This document shows positions 27,228 through 36,025 of a DNA stretch of 64,000 nt, piece after piece. Source of the stretch: RFSX01 sp965230215 (GTDB lineage Bacteria > Bacteroidota > Bacteroidia > Chitinophagales > Saprospiraceae); NCBI GenBank assembly GCA_965230215.1, contig CBDDKN010000001.1, positions 2,046,001 to 2,110,000 of the forward strand. Reading direction: 5' to 3'. The notes beneath the pieces are model-generated. The model worked only from the letters and a program-made list of their open reading frames with translations. It was not told where the DNA came from and did no database searches. Both the position numbers and the translations under genes were made by a program. The number at the start of each line of letters is the position of its first letter. The stretch's first letter is position 1.

Positions 27228-28291
27228 TGTCTGTCATTGAAAGCAACAATTATAAAGTCCTGATATCTGAAGATTATGCAATCCTGCAATCTTTTATAGA
27301 TCAATTAAAGGCATCCAGCATCTTTGTAATTGTCGATGAGAACACCAAGGAACATTGTTTGCCCATACTCCAGGAATCACTGAGAGTAAATTTCAGCTCT
27401 ATACAGATTTCATCCGGTGAAAAATTCAAAAATCTGAACACCTGTAGTCAAATATGGAAAGCCCTTATGGACTATGGTTGTGACCGTCAGAGCCTGGTCA
27501 TAAATCTAGGAGGTGGCGTCATCGGAGATATGGGTGGCTTTATCGCATCTACTTATATGCGTGGTATTAGATTTATACAAATGCCCACTACCCTATTGTC
27601 ACAGGTAGATGCATCGGTTGGCGGTAAACTGGGTATTGACTTTCTGAGCTATAAAAACATGATCGGCGTTTTTCAGGATCCACAAATGGTCTGGATTGAC
27701 CCCCGATTCCTGAATACGCTCGATGAACGTGAATTAAAAAGTGGATTCGCTGAAGTCATCAAGCATGCGCTTATTTCATCCAATGCCCATTGGGAGTCTA
27801 TTTACTACTTTGAGTCCGAATGGAACCAGCTGGATTGGGGTCCTATCATTGAAGCATCAGTAAAAATTAAAAATCATATTGTAGGAGAAGACCCATTTGA
27901 AAAAGGTAAAAGGAAGATACTGAACTTTGGACACACCATTGGTCATGCTGTGGAGTCCCATTATCTTAACTCCAATGATCCACTGCTTCATGGTGAAGCC
28001 ATTGCAATCGGAATGATTTGTGAAGCACACCTAAGCTATCAGAATGCTTTGTTGAACCATGAAGATCTTAAACAGATAAGCAGTTTTATTCATCGCATAT
28101 TCAATCGCCAGGTAAAGCTTACCGACAAGAGAGATGAGCTGGTCGCATTGATGACAAAAGACAAAAAGAATTACAACGAAAAGATAATGTTCTCAGTCAT
28201 TCCGAATATTGGTGAATGTCTGTACAATAAAGAATTTACAAAAGAGCAGATATTTAAAAGCTTTGAGTATTACGAAAACAGCAATAACTAA
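27227..28291 (+). CDS. aroB: 3-dehydroquinate synthase
   Basis: A 354-residue NAD+- and Zn2+-dependent enzyme of the shikimate pathway, converting DAHP to 3-dehydroquinate. The NAD-binding part includes SGEKFKNLNTCSQIW and the signature INLGGGVIGDMGGFIAST, then FIQMPTTLLSQVDASVGGK. The metal-binding and catalytic part has SGFAEVIKHALI, ILNFGHTIGHAVES and HGEAIAIGM, supplying the Glu/His/His zinc ligands. Length is typical. It overlaps the ABM gene by one base and is followed after one base by pepP. Confidence 0.96.
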   Translation: MSVIESNNYKVLISEDYAILQSFIDQLKASSIFVIVDENTKEHCLPILQESLRVNFSSIQISSGEKFKNLNTCSQIWKALMDYGCDRQSLVINLGGGVIGDMGGFIASTYMRGIRFIQMPTTLLSQVDASVGGKLGIDFLSYKNMIGVFQDPQMVWIDPRFLNTLDERELKSGFAEVIKHALISSNAHWESIYYFESEWNQLDWGPIIEASVKIKNHIVGEDPFEKGKRKILNFGHTIGHAVESHYLNSNDPLLHGEAIAIGMICEAHLSYQNALLNHEDLKQISSFIHRIFNRQVKLTDKRDELVALMTKDKKNYNEKIMFSVIPNIGECLYNKEFTKEQIFKSFEYYENSNN

Positions 28292-28292
28292 G

Positions 28293-29669
28293 ATGAAATC
28301 TACAAAACTCGCCTTTGAGGCATCAGAATACAAGCGCAGAAGACAACAGCTTATGCAAGCAATGGGTCAAGGCAAGATCCTATTGCTTGGCAACGGAAAT
28401 AGCAGTATTAATTTTGAGGACAACTACTATGCTTTCAGACAAGACAGCACATTCCTGTACTATATTGGAATTAACCTCCCCGGCCTCAATGCCATTATAG
28501 ATGTTGACAATGAAGAAACCATTTTGTTTGGTGACGATATTTCTCTGGATCACATTATCTGGATGGGCGACCAGGAAAAACTGGAAAGTCTGGCTGCCAA
28601 ATCGGGTATAGAAAAAGTAATGGCATCGAGAACGATATTCGATTATACCGATAGCGCGTGTCATTATCTTCCACCATACAGGGCCGTACACTCTATCAAG
28701 CTGGAGCAATATCTGGATATTCAAGAAATTAAACCTTCGGTCAAATTGATTCTCGCCATCGCAGAACAGCGCAATGTCAAAACCGATCAGGAAATAGAAT
28801 ACCTGCACCAGGCAACCAGCCTTACAGCAGGAATGCACAAACTGATAATGCAGTCTGCTCGTGCAGGCATGCATGAATATGAACTTGTCGCTTTAGCCAG
28901 TAAATATGCCATTGAAAACAATGCATCCTGGTCATTCACCCCTATATTAACTAAAGACGGACAGACACTTCACAATCACCACTATGGTAATAAATTATCA
29001 GATGGTGATCTACTCCTCTTTGATGGAGGTATAGAACATGCCACTGGATACGCAGGAGATATGACCAGAACTTATCCTGTCTCAGGCAGATATTCTGACA
29101 TACAAAGGGACATATACAATGCGGTGGTTAAGGCACATGACGCAGCCAGAGATGCATGCCAGCCGGGCACCTATTACAAAGACATCCACCTGGTCGCCTG
29201 CCAGAGTATAGCCAATACACTAACCGAGATGGGCTTGATGAAAGGAGATCCTGAGGAAGCTGTAATGGAAGGTGCACATACCATGTTTTTCCAACATGGC
29301 CTGGGCCATATGATTGGTCTGGATGTCCATGATATGGAGAATCTGGGTGAGACTTTCATTGGCTATGATGAAACGATCAGGCGCAGTGACAAGTTTGGTA
29401 TGAAATCACTGAGACTTGCAAGACCACTAAGAGCTGGTTATGCCATCACTATAGAGCCAGGAATCTACATAATTCCGCATCTGATAGATCAATGGAAGGC
29501 AGAAAACAAGTACCAGGATTTCATCAACTATGAAGCTTTGGAAAAACTGAAAACATTCGGTGGTATCAGAGTAGAAAATGACTACTACATAGATCAGAGT
29601 GGTGCCCAATTATTGGGAGAGCCTCTGGCTTACGACTCAAATGAAGTTGAGGAGATTATGAATAGCTAA
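28293..29669 (+). CDS. pepP: Xaa-Pro aminopeptidase (aminopeptidase P, M24B)
   Basis: From ATG 28293 (one base after the aroB stop) the protein has 458 residues; a longer frame starting inside aroB is rejected. It removes N-terminal residues preceding proline. The N-terminal creatinase-like domain (FRQDSTFLYYIGINLPGLNA) is followed by the pita-bread catalytic domain. The five metal ligands are visible: DGG and GYAGDMTRTYPV (Asp, Asp), HGLGHMIGLDVHD (His), TIEPGIYI (Glu) and GGIRVENDYYI (Glu). Length is as in other Bacteroidota PepP. It is the last gene of the operon; the next gene converges 4 bp away. Confidence 0.92.
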   Translation: MKSTKLAFEASEYKRRRQQLMQAMGQGKILLLGNGNSSINFEDNYYAFRQDSTFLYYIGINLPGLNAIIDVDNEETILFGDDISLDHIIWMGDQEKLESLAAKSGIEKVMASRTIFDYTDSACHYLPPYRAVHSIKLEQYLDIQEIKPSVKLILAIAEQRNVKTDQEIEYLHQATSLTAGMHKLIMQSARAGMHEYELVALASKYAIENNASWSFTPILTKDGQTLHNHHYGNKLSDGDLLLFDGGIEHATGYAGDMTRTYPVSGRYSDIQRDIYNAVVKAHDAARDACQPGTYYKDIHLVACQSIANTLTEMGLMKGDPEEAVMEGAHTMFFQHGLGHMIGLDVHDMENLGETFIGYDETIRRSDKFGMKSLRLARPLRAGYAITIEPGIYIIPHLIDQWKAENKYQDFINYEALEKLKTFGGIRVENDYYIDQSGAQLLGEPLAYDSNEVEEIMNS

Positions 29670-29673
29670 ATAA

Positions 29674-30579
29674 TTATTCAAAACTGGTCCGCTTGTAATC
29701 ACCATTATTAATAGTGGTTGCTTTCTCTTCAATCTTTTTGGTTTTCCACTCAGATTTCTTATCGTCATCCAGGCGCGTTGTTTTTGCCTCCATAAGCATC
29801 CCGTCAATCTGATACTCTTCGTTTTCCTGATAGAAGTGAGGCGCGAATTGCTTAAGCATCGTGCCAAAGGAATCATCCCAGCTAAAAGGAACCTCATCGG
29901 ATACGTAAGCATCTGACTTACTTTCATCTGAAGTCACCCGCATGCCTTCACATTTATATCCAAGAATCGTTTTGCTCTTGTTGAGCTTTTCGAACTTAAG
30001 ATTAAGGTCATATTCTTCGTTGTAATCTGACATGCTGCTGAATGCAGTCATCATATTTGCATTGAGAGGAATGGCTATAAGTTCATCCTTCTCCAGGTCA
30101 TAACTTACCATGGCCTCATTGGCATTATCAAATATGATGCGCATCTCCTTACCATCATTATTTTGCTCTATACCAAATATTGGCTGAGACTTACTGACCA
30201 ACATGACCATCTTCTCTGATTTCTTGGAGCCAAAATCCTTCAATTCAATTTCAACCCAATATTCAAACTCATAAGAATCCGGAATCTCAGCAGTTCCTAA
30301 AAAACTGTTTAAAGCTTCGGACATTTTCGCCCTGTTATTTGGATCGTACTTCTCACCCGTTTCCTGCTCATAAGAAGCAGCAAACAAGCTGTCCATAAAT
30401 GAATCAATAGGTTTAACCGCTTCATTGGCCAACTTCTCAGACAATTCATCAACGAGTTTATCCTCAGCTTTTCTTTGGATCTTATCCATTGTGCGATCAC
30501 CCAGGCGTTTGAGAATGCCCTGTGCATCAATGCTGGAACAAATAAATATCAGGGAAAATAGAAGTAGCAATTTTTTCAT
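29674..30579 (-). CDS. Exported DUF4412-like protein
   Basis: A 301-residue protein with a signal peptide (MKKLLLLFSLIFICSSIDAQ, residues 1-20). A charged helical segment follows (about 25-70, ILKRLGDRTMDKIQRKAEDK), then a beta-rich domain beginning PDSYEFEYWVEIELKDFGSK and continuing with GKEMRIIFDNANEAMVSYD and KTILGYKCEGMRV. The strand pattern with the 'm-i-D ... k.i.GY.ce' core is what I associate with DUF4412, a periplasmic domain of unknown function in Bacteroidota. It stands alone, converging on pepP. Confidence 0.65.
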   Translation of the reverse strand: MKKLLLLFSLIFICSSIDAQGILKRLGDRTMDKIQRKAEDKLVDELSEKLANEAVKPIDSFMDSLFAASYEQETGEKYDPNNRAKMSEALNSFLGTAEIPDSYEFEYWVEIELKDFGSKKSEKMVMLVSKSQPIFGIEQNNDGKEMRIIFDNANEAMVSYDLEKDELIAIPLNANMMTAFSSMSDYNEEYDLNLKFEKLNKSKTILGYKCEGMRVTSDESKSDAYVSDEVPFSWDDSFGTMLKQFAPHFYQENEEYQIDGMLMEAKTTRLDDDKKSEWKTKKIEEKATTINNGDYKRTSFE

Positions 30580-30641
30580 GACTGTAATTTGGTCATAATT
30601 TATGAAAATTGAAGACGGCCTGCAATAAGTAGATCATTAAA

Positions 30642-31064
30642 TTATTGTTGGCTTTCACGATTGAATTTTTGTTCGACGTGTTTCTTTAAATCATTGAGGT
30701 AAAGCGCCCAGCAAAAACTTGACCTTCTGAAATGATCATTAATCTGGGACCAGTTTCTATGCTCGAACCTCAATTTGTGATGCAGGTGATCAGACGAACT
30801 TATTTCAAAAGATACAAGCGTGTTCTGCCAATCATGATCAGCTTTTACTATCTGGAAAGTAAGGGCCCGATTCTCATCAAACTCAATGATCTTTGCACGC
30901 CAATCATATTCTTCGGAAAAGTACAATCTGAATTCAGCATTTATACACGGGTTTCCCTCAGCCTTTACCGTGCACCATATATTCAAGCCTTCAGGTGTAG
31001 AAAACATTCTGAATATATCCTCTGGATATGCTTCAATATCAATGTCATGGAAAATGTGATACAT
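30642..31064 (-). CDS. SRPBCC/AHSA1-type START-fold protein
   Basis: A 140-residue soluble protein with the helix-grip fold pattern of the activator-of-Hsp90-like (AHSA1) SRPBCC family. Landmarks are the opening strand IFHDIDIEAYPEDIFRMFST, PEGLNIWCTVKAEGNP, a central sheet with LYFSEEYDWRAKIIEFDENR, HKLRFEHRNWSQ, and the long C-terminal helix FCWALYLNDLKKHVEQKF. The fold binds hydrophobic ligands in a cavity; the ligand is unknown. It is monocistronic, divergent from the desaturase-like gene, with 62 bp to the DUF4412-like gene. Confidence 0.85.
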   Translation of the reverse strand: MYHIFHDIDIEAYPEDIFRMFSTPEGLNIWCTVKAEGNPCINAEFRLYFSEEYDWRAKIIEFDENRALTFQIVKADHDWQNTLVSFEISSSDHLHHKLRFEHRNWSQINDHFRRSSFCWALYLNDLKKHVEQKFNRESQQ

Positions 31065-31167
31065 GCCTCTCTGTTTAAATTGTTAAAAGCGAATCACGCC
31101 AAGAATTCAAAATTTATATATTTATGAATGTAGTGAATTTAATGCTCATCAGATAAACTGCTAATTC

Positions 31168-32013
31168 ATGATCGAAAATATAATTGACTATTTCGCTAAT
31201 ATTCCATCTCTGCATCGAACTATTATCCTGGTCGGTGGCCTTGTACTCTTTTCACTGATTGAATCAGCGGTCCCATTAATGTCATTAAAATATGACCGAT
31301 GGAAGCACGCTGCAGTGAACATATTTTTTACGCTGACAACAATCGTTGTCAACTTTGTCATGGCCTTTATACTGGTGTATAGCTCTGATTATGTAGTGGC
31401 CAATGGCATTGGAATTCTGCAATGGATAGAGATGCCAACCATTGTATTTCTGGTTAGCGGTTTACTCCTCATGGATTTTCTAGGTGCCTGGTTGCCACAC
31501 TGGATTGAACATCATGTGGTTTGGATGTGGAAGTTTCATGTTATTCATCACACAGATCAGAACGTCGATACCACAACTGCGAATCGGCATCATCCAGGAG
31601 AAAGTGTTATCCGATTCACTTTTGCGATCATAGCCACCATTATCGTAGGGGCACCAATGTGGATTGTATTCTTATATCAAAGTATGTCAGTCGTTTTCAG
31701 TCAGTTTAATCACGCCAATATCGTATTACCTAAGGCTGTTGATAACTTTCTTGTACTTTTCTTTTGCACGCCAAACATGCACCGCGTGCACCATCATTAC
31801 CGCATGCCCTATTCCGACATGAATTATGGAAATATCTTTTCATTTTGGGATAGAATATTTTCGACTTACAGTAAGGTAGATAACAAAAAGCTTGTGTATG
31901 GTGTAGACACTTACTATAACGAAGAAGATCATCGCAATCTTTGGCAGATGCTCAAGATTCCTTTTCAGACATATAGAAAACGTATTGATTACGATAGAGA
32001 GGAAGTGCTTTAG
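31168..32013 (+). CDS. Sterol desaturase/fatty acid hydroxylase family membrane enzyme
   Basis: A 281-residue integral membrane di-iron oxygenase with about five hydrophobic segments. The histidine boxes that ligate iron are all present: HWIEHHVVWMW near 111-121, FHVIHHTDQ near 123-131, NRHHPGES, and NMHRVHHHYRMPY near 205-217. The conserved Trp-containing segment NIFSFWDRIFSTY follows. Family members hydroxylate or desaturate lipid substrates such as sterols, fatty acids or carotenoids; the substrate is unknown. Its 3' end overlaps the convergent membrane-protein gene by 4 bp. Confidence 0.88.
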   Translation: MIENIIDYFANIPSLHRTIILVGGLVLFSLIESAVPLMSLKYDRWKHAAVNIFFTLTTIVVNFVMAFILVYSSDYVVANGIGILQWIEMPTIVFLVSGLLLMDFLGAWLPHWIEHHVVWMWKFHVIHHTDQNVDTTTANRHHPGESVIRFTFAIIATIIVGAPMWIVFLYQSMSVVFSQFNHANIVLPKAVDNFLVLFFCTPNMHRVHHHYRMPYSDMNYGNIFSFWDRIFSTYSKVDNKKLVYGVDTYYNEEDHRNLWQMLKIPFQTYRKRIDYDREEVL

Positions 32014-32861
32014 AAGTCTTCTACATCTGACATCTCATAGAAACTGCCTAATCGTGTCAGTTTCAAAATCATTCTGAAAATCAGAAGCGACTGACTCAAT
32101 ACCACCATCAAGATTATATGACCGTTGAGCCATGGTGATCTTACAATGAGATAGTGCAGGACCACCACCAGGACAAGAGCTATAAGATTGAAAAACCCAA
32201 GTATCAGATAATCGGGTTTAAACATATTCTTAAAGGCATGGATTATAGCAGAATTGAACCAAAGCAATTGTCTCTTAACAATGCGAACACGCACAATTTC
32301 TTTGAGTATTCCCGCAAAAAATGCAATTGTAAAGATAATTGTTGTCAGGACTTGAAATCTGAAAATCAAACTTTGCTCCTCTTCCATCTTGAGGACATTC
32401 AAACCATCTTTGGCAAAGTATAAATAAGCAAGGATGACGAGAAGAACATAGAAAAGTACCATGTAAATTGACAGTCGGAGATTCTGGAAAAAATACTTAC
32501 CAGATGCCCCCAGAAACTCTCCCAGATTAAATGACCTGTGCTTATATGTATGCAGCACTCCCCCAACGAAAAAGCTAATCCAGAGAAAATAAAGGACCAT
32601 AGCAATAAGTACCAGTGGCATGGCAAGTGCCATGACGGAATCATTGGCATGTAGGAGATCCATAAGAATATTAAGATCAAAAACATCCGACAGTCTGCTT
32701 AGGTTGGTACTTCCAGCAAAACTTGCGTTCAACCAGGATCTGATTGGATACACTGCCAGGAAACAGTAAGCAAGATTAAAAAGATAAATTAAAGTCCACA
32801 TTTTCCATTGCAACAATGCAAACTTAAAAGCTGAATAATATGAACCCCAGACTTTTTTCAT
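32010..32861 (-). CDS. Multi-pass membrane protein of unknown function
   Basis: A 283-residue protein with about six hydrophobic segments (roughly residues 20-40, 82-105, 133-155, 177-195, 222-243 and 247-265) and no motif I recognise. Its ATG overlaps the end of the M1 peptidase gene by 4 bp, so the two are translationally coupled and may work together at the envelope. Short basic loops (FNLGEFLGASGKYF, VRVRIVKRQ) suggest cytoplasmic turns. I cannot assign a function. Confidence 0.7.
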   Translation of the reverse strand: MKKVWGSYYSAFKFALLQWKMWTLIYLFNLAYCFLAVYPIRSWLNASFAGSTNLSRLSDVFDLNILMDLLHANDSVMALAMPLVLIAMVLYFLWISFFVGGVLHTYKHRSFNLGEFLGASGKYFFQNLRLSIYMVLFYVLLVILAYLYFAKDGLNVLKMEEEQSLIFRFQVLTTIIFTIAFFAGILKEIVRVRIVKRQLLWFNSAIIHAFKNMFKPDYLILGFFNLIALVLVVVLHYLIVRSPWLNGHIILMVVLSQSLLIFRMILKLTRLGSFYEMSDVEDF

Positions 32862-34861
32862 ATGGCAAATGATATGAATTCCAGAAGTGACTGAAGGCGA
32901 ACAAACATCTGTGCTGCAATCTTGTCCAAAGCGCCTGTCTGTGGTGCCAATTGCAAGACATTATTGTTGAAGTTCTTATCGATATATATTTTTTGAGATG
33001 GGTCTATTTCAGCAAAAACAATCTTACTGTCTGTATTAATCTTGATTGTATGAGCTCGATCCTTTCCATCCCAATTATAGATTTGCTCTGTACCATCTTC
33101 GAATCTCAATAGTACTTCCACCGGAAAATAAAGTTCATCCAATCGGTGAATGGCTACTTCGGCGTTGTACTTTTTGGTATTATGATCCATTGATTCACAA
33201 TCGTATTCCATTTCAAAAACACCCCGATGATCATCAGTTCTGGTATTGGTGATGCTGTTTACAGCATAGTCACATGTTCCTGTACCGTAGAGCACCTGAT
33301 CAAAAAACCAACTCATACCTTCTGGAAAGCGATCAGGCAATTCCCTTACGACCACACTGTCGACAACAGCTATGAAATCTTTACGGGAAGGGTGATTGAA
33401 TTTCCAGGTCTCAAAATAACTTTGCATGACCTTATCCATAACTTCCTGACCTAAAAGGCCCTCCATAGTCTGCAACCAAAGGGCTGCTTTATTATAAGCG
33501 ATCTCACCATAACCTCCATGTTTGTATTCCCAACTCTTGATGGAATTGGAAGCTATTGATGGATGGTCCATTCCAAAGTACTCTACCCTATTGAATTTCT
33601 TATTACCCGTCTTGAAGCCCATAAAATCTATCGTAGAACTGTTCTCACCAAGATAGGCATCCAATATGCGCGATTCGTAGTAACTGGTTATACCTTCATC
33701 CATCCAGGCCTCTTCAACTTCATGACTGGCGACCATCTGCATGAAATACTGATGAATATACTCATGAACTGCCAGTGTTTCAGGCGTACGGAACCCATCT
33801 GGAAAGAATTCAAAACTCAGCGATGTAATCAGGGTCGGATATTCCATACCTCCGGTAAACATACCATGAATCGGAGGATCAATAATCGAAAGTGTCGAGT
33901 AAGGATAAGGTCCTACATATTCCTCCAGATAGGCCATGGCAAATTCAATGGTCTTGAAATAACGTTCAGCCAAATGCGCCTTGTAAGGATAGGTGTAAAA
34001 CTGTACACTTGTATTCTTGTATGCAAATTCTTCTTTGATGAAATGTGGTGAACAAGTCCAGGTGAAATCTATCACATCATTGGCAAAATATTGCCATGTG
34101 GTCGAATCTGCTTCAACTTCTTTAGACTTCAAAGCTCCAGAGGCTGCCACAATAAAGTCTGATGGGACCTTGATATGCACATCATAGTCACCAAAATTGG
34201 AATAGTACTCACCATTGGAATGGTATTGATGACAATTCCATTGTGTCTGCTCAGCAAAACGCATTCCGGCAGGCTCCAGTACACCCAACTTGGGAAACCA
34301 TTGTGCAAAGAAATAAAAGTCCTTATTGTGGCCCGTACGCGGCATGGTCTTGGGAATCTTAGCCTCCCATTCAAAATCAAAGATATGCGTTTCTCCAGGT
34401 GGTACTGCTTCTTTCAGTTTCACCTTCAATACACTTTGATCGTAGATGTTGTCATCATCTGTCTGAACGTATAACAAACTGTCCGTCAATACATTTCCAA
34501 ATTGATCCTTGAATAATGAAATATTGGTCCAACCCCAACCGCACACATCATCTATATCACTCGTCAGAAATTCGGGAACACCGCGTTCTGTAAAGAAAGT
34601 GGATCGAGAGTTCTTGAATGCATTATAGTACATGTGGAAATACAACTCGTCGATGGGTTCATCTGAAATATTTTTCCACCGAAGCTGTGTCTTGGCATCA
34701 AGCTTTTTGCTTTCCGTGTCAAGAGCAATGTGCATTGTGTAGCTGGCTACTTTATCGGATAATTGCAAATCCTGAGCTGACATCTTCACAATGCCGAGAC
34801 TAAAGCCAAGTAAAAGCGCTATGTAAATACGTGTTTTCAAAAGGTTTTTTAGCTTGAACAA
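32858..34861 (-). CDS. M1-family metallopeptidase, exported
   Basis: A 667-residue gluzincin aminopeptidase-like protein. An N-terminal hydrophobic signal (FKLKNLLKTRIYIALLLGFS, up to about residue 30) is followed by the M1 N-terminal beta domain (about 35-270) and the catalytic domain. The latter has GGMEYPTLIT (the GxMEN-type exopeptidase loop with Tyr in the last position) and the zinc motif HEYIHQ near 364, followed by AWMDEGITSYYE with the third zinc ligand. There is no T9SS sorting domain, so it is probably periplasmic or anchored by its uncleaved N-terminus. It is upstream of and coupled to the multi-pass membrane gene. Confidence 0.9.
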   Translation of the reverse strand: MFKLKNLLKTRIYIALLLGFSLGIVKMSAQDLQLSDKVASYTMHIALDTESKKLDAKTQLRWKNISDEPIDELYFHMYYNAFKNSRSTFFTERGVPEFLTSDIDDVCGWGWTNISLFKDQFGNVLTDSLLYVQTDDDNIYDQSVLKVKLKEAVPPGETHIFDFEWEAKIPKTMPRTGHNKDFYFFAQWFPKLGVLEPAGMRFAEQTQWNCHQYHSNGEYYSNFGDYDVHIKVPSDFIVAASGALKSKEVEADSTTWQYFANDVIDFTWTCSPHFIKEEFAYKNTSVQFYTYPYKAHLAERYFKTIEFAMAYLEEYVGPYPYSTLSIIDPPIHGMFTGGMEYPTLITSLSFEFFPDGFRTPETLAVHEYIHQYFMQMVASHEVEEAWMDEGITSYYESRILDAYLGENSSTIDFMGFKTGNKKFNRVEYFGMDHPSIASNSIKSWEYKHGGYGEIAYNKAALWLQTMEGLLGQEVMDKVMQSYFETWKFNHPSRKDFIAVVDSVVVRELPDRFPEGMSWFFDQVLYGTGTCDYAVNSITNTRTDDHRGVFEMEYDCESMDHNTKKYNAEVAIHRLDELYFPVEVLLRFEDGTEQIYNWDGKDRAHTIKINTDSKIVFAEIDPSQKIYIDKNFNNNVLQLAPQTGALDKIAAQMFVRLQSLLEFISFAI

Positions 34862-34985
34862 ATATAGCTATGTGGATAACAAATATTGTCATAGTCTTGC
34901 AATTAAGCAATCAGCAAAGTATGGTGTAAAAGAAAAGCTTCTGATTGGCTAACAACTCGTATATTCGCAACGGATAAAAAACACA

Positions 34986-35078
34986 ATGAGTACCACTACT
35001 ATTATCATACTTGCACTAAGCGCACTCTTGGCCATCCTTATAATCTGGGACTTGGTGGGAGGTGACATCGATAAATAA
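34986..35078 (+). CDS. Single-helix membrane microprotein, 30 aa
   Basis: ATG 34986 to TAA 35076-35078 encodes 30 residues: MSTTTIIILALSALLAILII (residues 1-20), then WDLVGGDIDK. It is one transmembrane helix (about 5-22) with a short acidic tail. A -7-like TATATTCG lies about 25 bases upstream. It lies in the gap between the divergent M1 peptidase gene and the alpha/beta hydrolase (58 bp upstream of the latter, same strand), so it could share the hydrolase's promoter. No family recognised; coding is inferred from the composition and clean start/stop only. Confidence 0.45.
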   Translation: MSTTTIIILALSALLAILIIWDLVGGDIDK

Positions 35079-35136
35079 TCGCTCTACACACAACAATCCT
35101 TATTTGTTTGCCATTATTTGTATATAAGCCAGCATA

Positions 35137-35931
35137 ATGGTCAGAGTTTTCAAAGTATTGCTTGCATTGTATATTCTAGCTTCTGTGGTATTGTTCTTCG
35201 CACAGGATCATTTCATTTTTAACCCAACCGCAATTCCTGAAGACTTCCGATACAGAACCGGAGAAGAGGTGGAGATAGCTCTCGATGGTAGCGTAAGTAT
35301 GAATGCTCTTTTTGTTAAACAGAATGATTATCCTCAATCCAAAGGTGTGATTATGTATCTCCACGGTAATCGTGGTAACATTGGATATGGTATCTACCAG
35401 ATCAGGCACATGCAAGGTCTTGGATATGATATTCTGATCCCTGATTATAGATCATATGGTAAAACCGAAGGCAAGATAAAATCGGAAAAGCAATTGATGC
35501 AAGACGTGCAAAAAGCATATGATTATCTCAGGACAAAGTATCAAGAATCAGAAATCGTGCTGGTAGGTTATTCTTTGGGCACTGCCATGGCCAGCTATCT
35601 GGCCAGTGAAAATGACCCAAGCCAATTGGTCCTCATCGCACCTTTTACTTCACTGACAGATATAAAGAACAAGTATCTATGGTTCTTCCCGGATTTCATA
35701 TTGAAGTTTAAATTGCCTGTGGAGAAGTTTTTGAAAAATGTGAGGTGCCCTGTTACTATAGTCCATGGTACCAATGATGAAATCGTGGATTACAATTTTT
35801 CGGAAAAGCTGCACAACAAATTTGGTAATAAGATAGATCTGGTTACCGCTCATCGTGAATCACATCGCAGTATTATCTTCGCTGAAGCACTGGCGAACAC
35901 CCTATACCGCAAACTGGCATTTACAGAATAA
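35137..35931 (+). CDS. Membrane-anchored alpha/beta hydrolase (S33/BEM46-like)
   Basis: A 264-residue protein with an N-terminal membrane anchor (VFKVLLALYILASVVLFFAQ, about 3-22) and an alpha/beta-hydrolase domain. The oxyanion-hole segment is VIMYLHGNRGNIGYG (about 70-84), the nucleophile elbow is GYSLGT (Ser near 146), the acid is in VHGTNDEIVD and the catalytic His is in HRESHRS. The layout matches the bacterial homologues of eukaryotic BEM46/ABHD13. The substrate is unknown; esterase or lipase activity at the membrane is likely. A 30-aa microprotein gene lies 58 bp upstream. Confidence 0.87.
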   Translation: MVRVFKVLLALYILASVVLFFAQDHFIFNPTAIPEDFRYRTGEEVEIALDGSVSMNALFVKQNDYPQSKGVIMYLHGNRGNIGYGIYQIRHMQGLGYDILIPDYRSYGKTEGKIKSEKQLMQDVQKAYDYLRTKYQESEIVLVGYSLGTAMASYLASENDPSQLVLIAPFTSLTDIKNKYLWFFPDFILKFKLPVEKFLKNVRCPVTIVHGTNDEIVDYNFSEKLHNKFGNKIDLVTAHRESHRSIIFAEALANTLYRKLAFTE

Positions 35932-36025
35932 TAGATTTTTTTTTGAAGCATAAGCAACCATTGTGTGATTAATTGCACAAGCATTGGGTATAGAACTCTT
36001 TTTAAAAAAATAAAAATCTATAGCC

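Noticed and set aside
28209..28292. Extension of PepP into the aroB gene
   Set aside because: The added 28 residues are out-of-frame aroB sequence; the ATG one base after the aroB stop gives the family's N-terminus.
30732..31127. 131-residue plus-strand frame opposite the SRPBCC gene
   Set aside because: The minus-strand frame has a clear START-fold pattern; the plus-strand frame has none and is its shadow.
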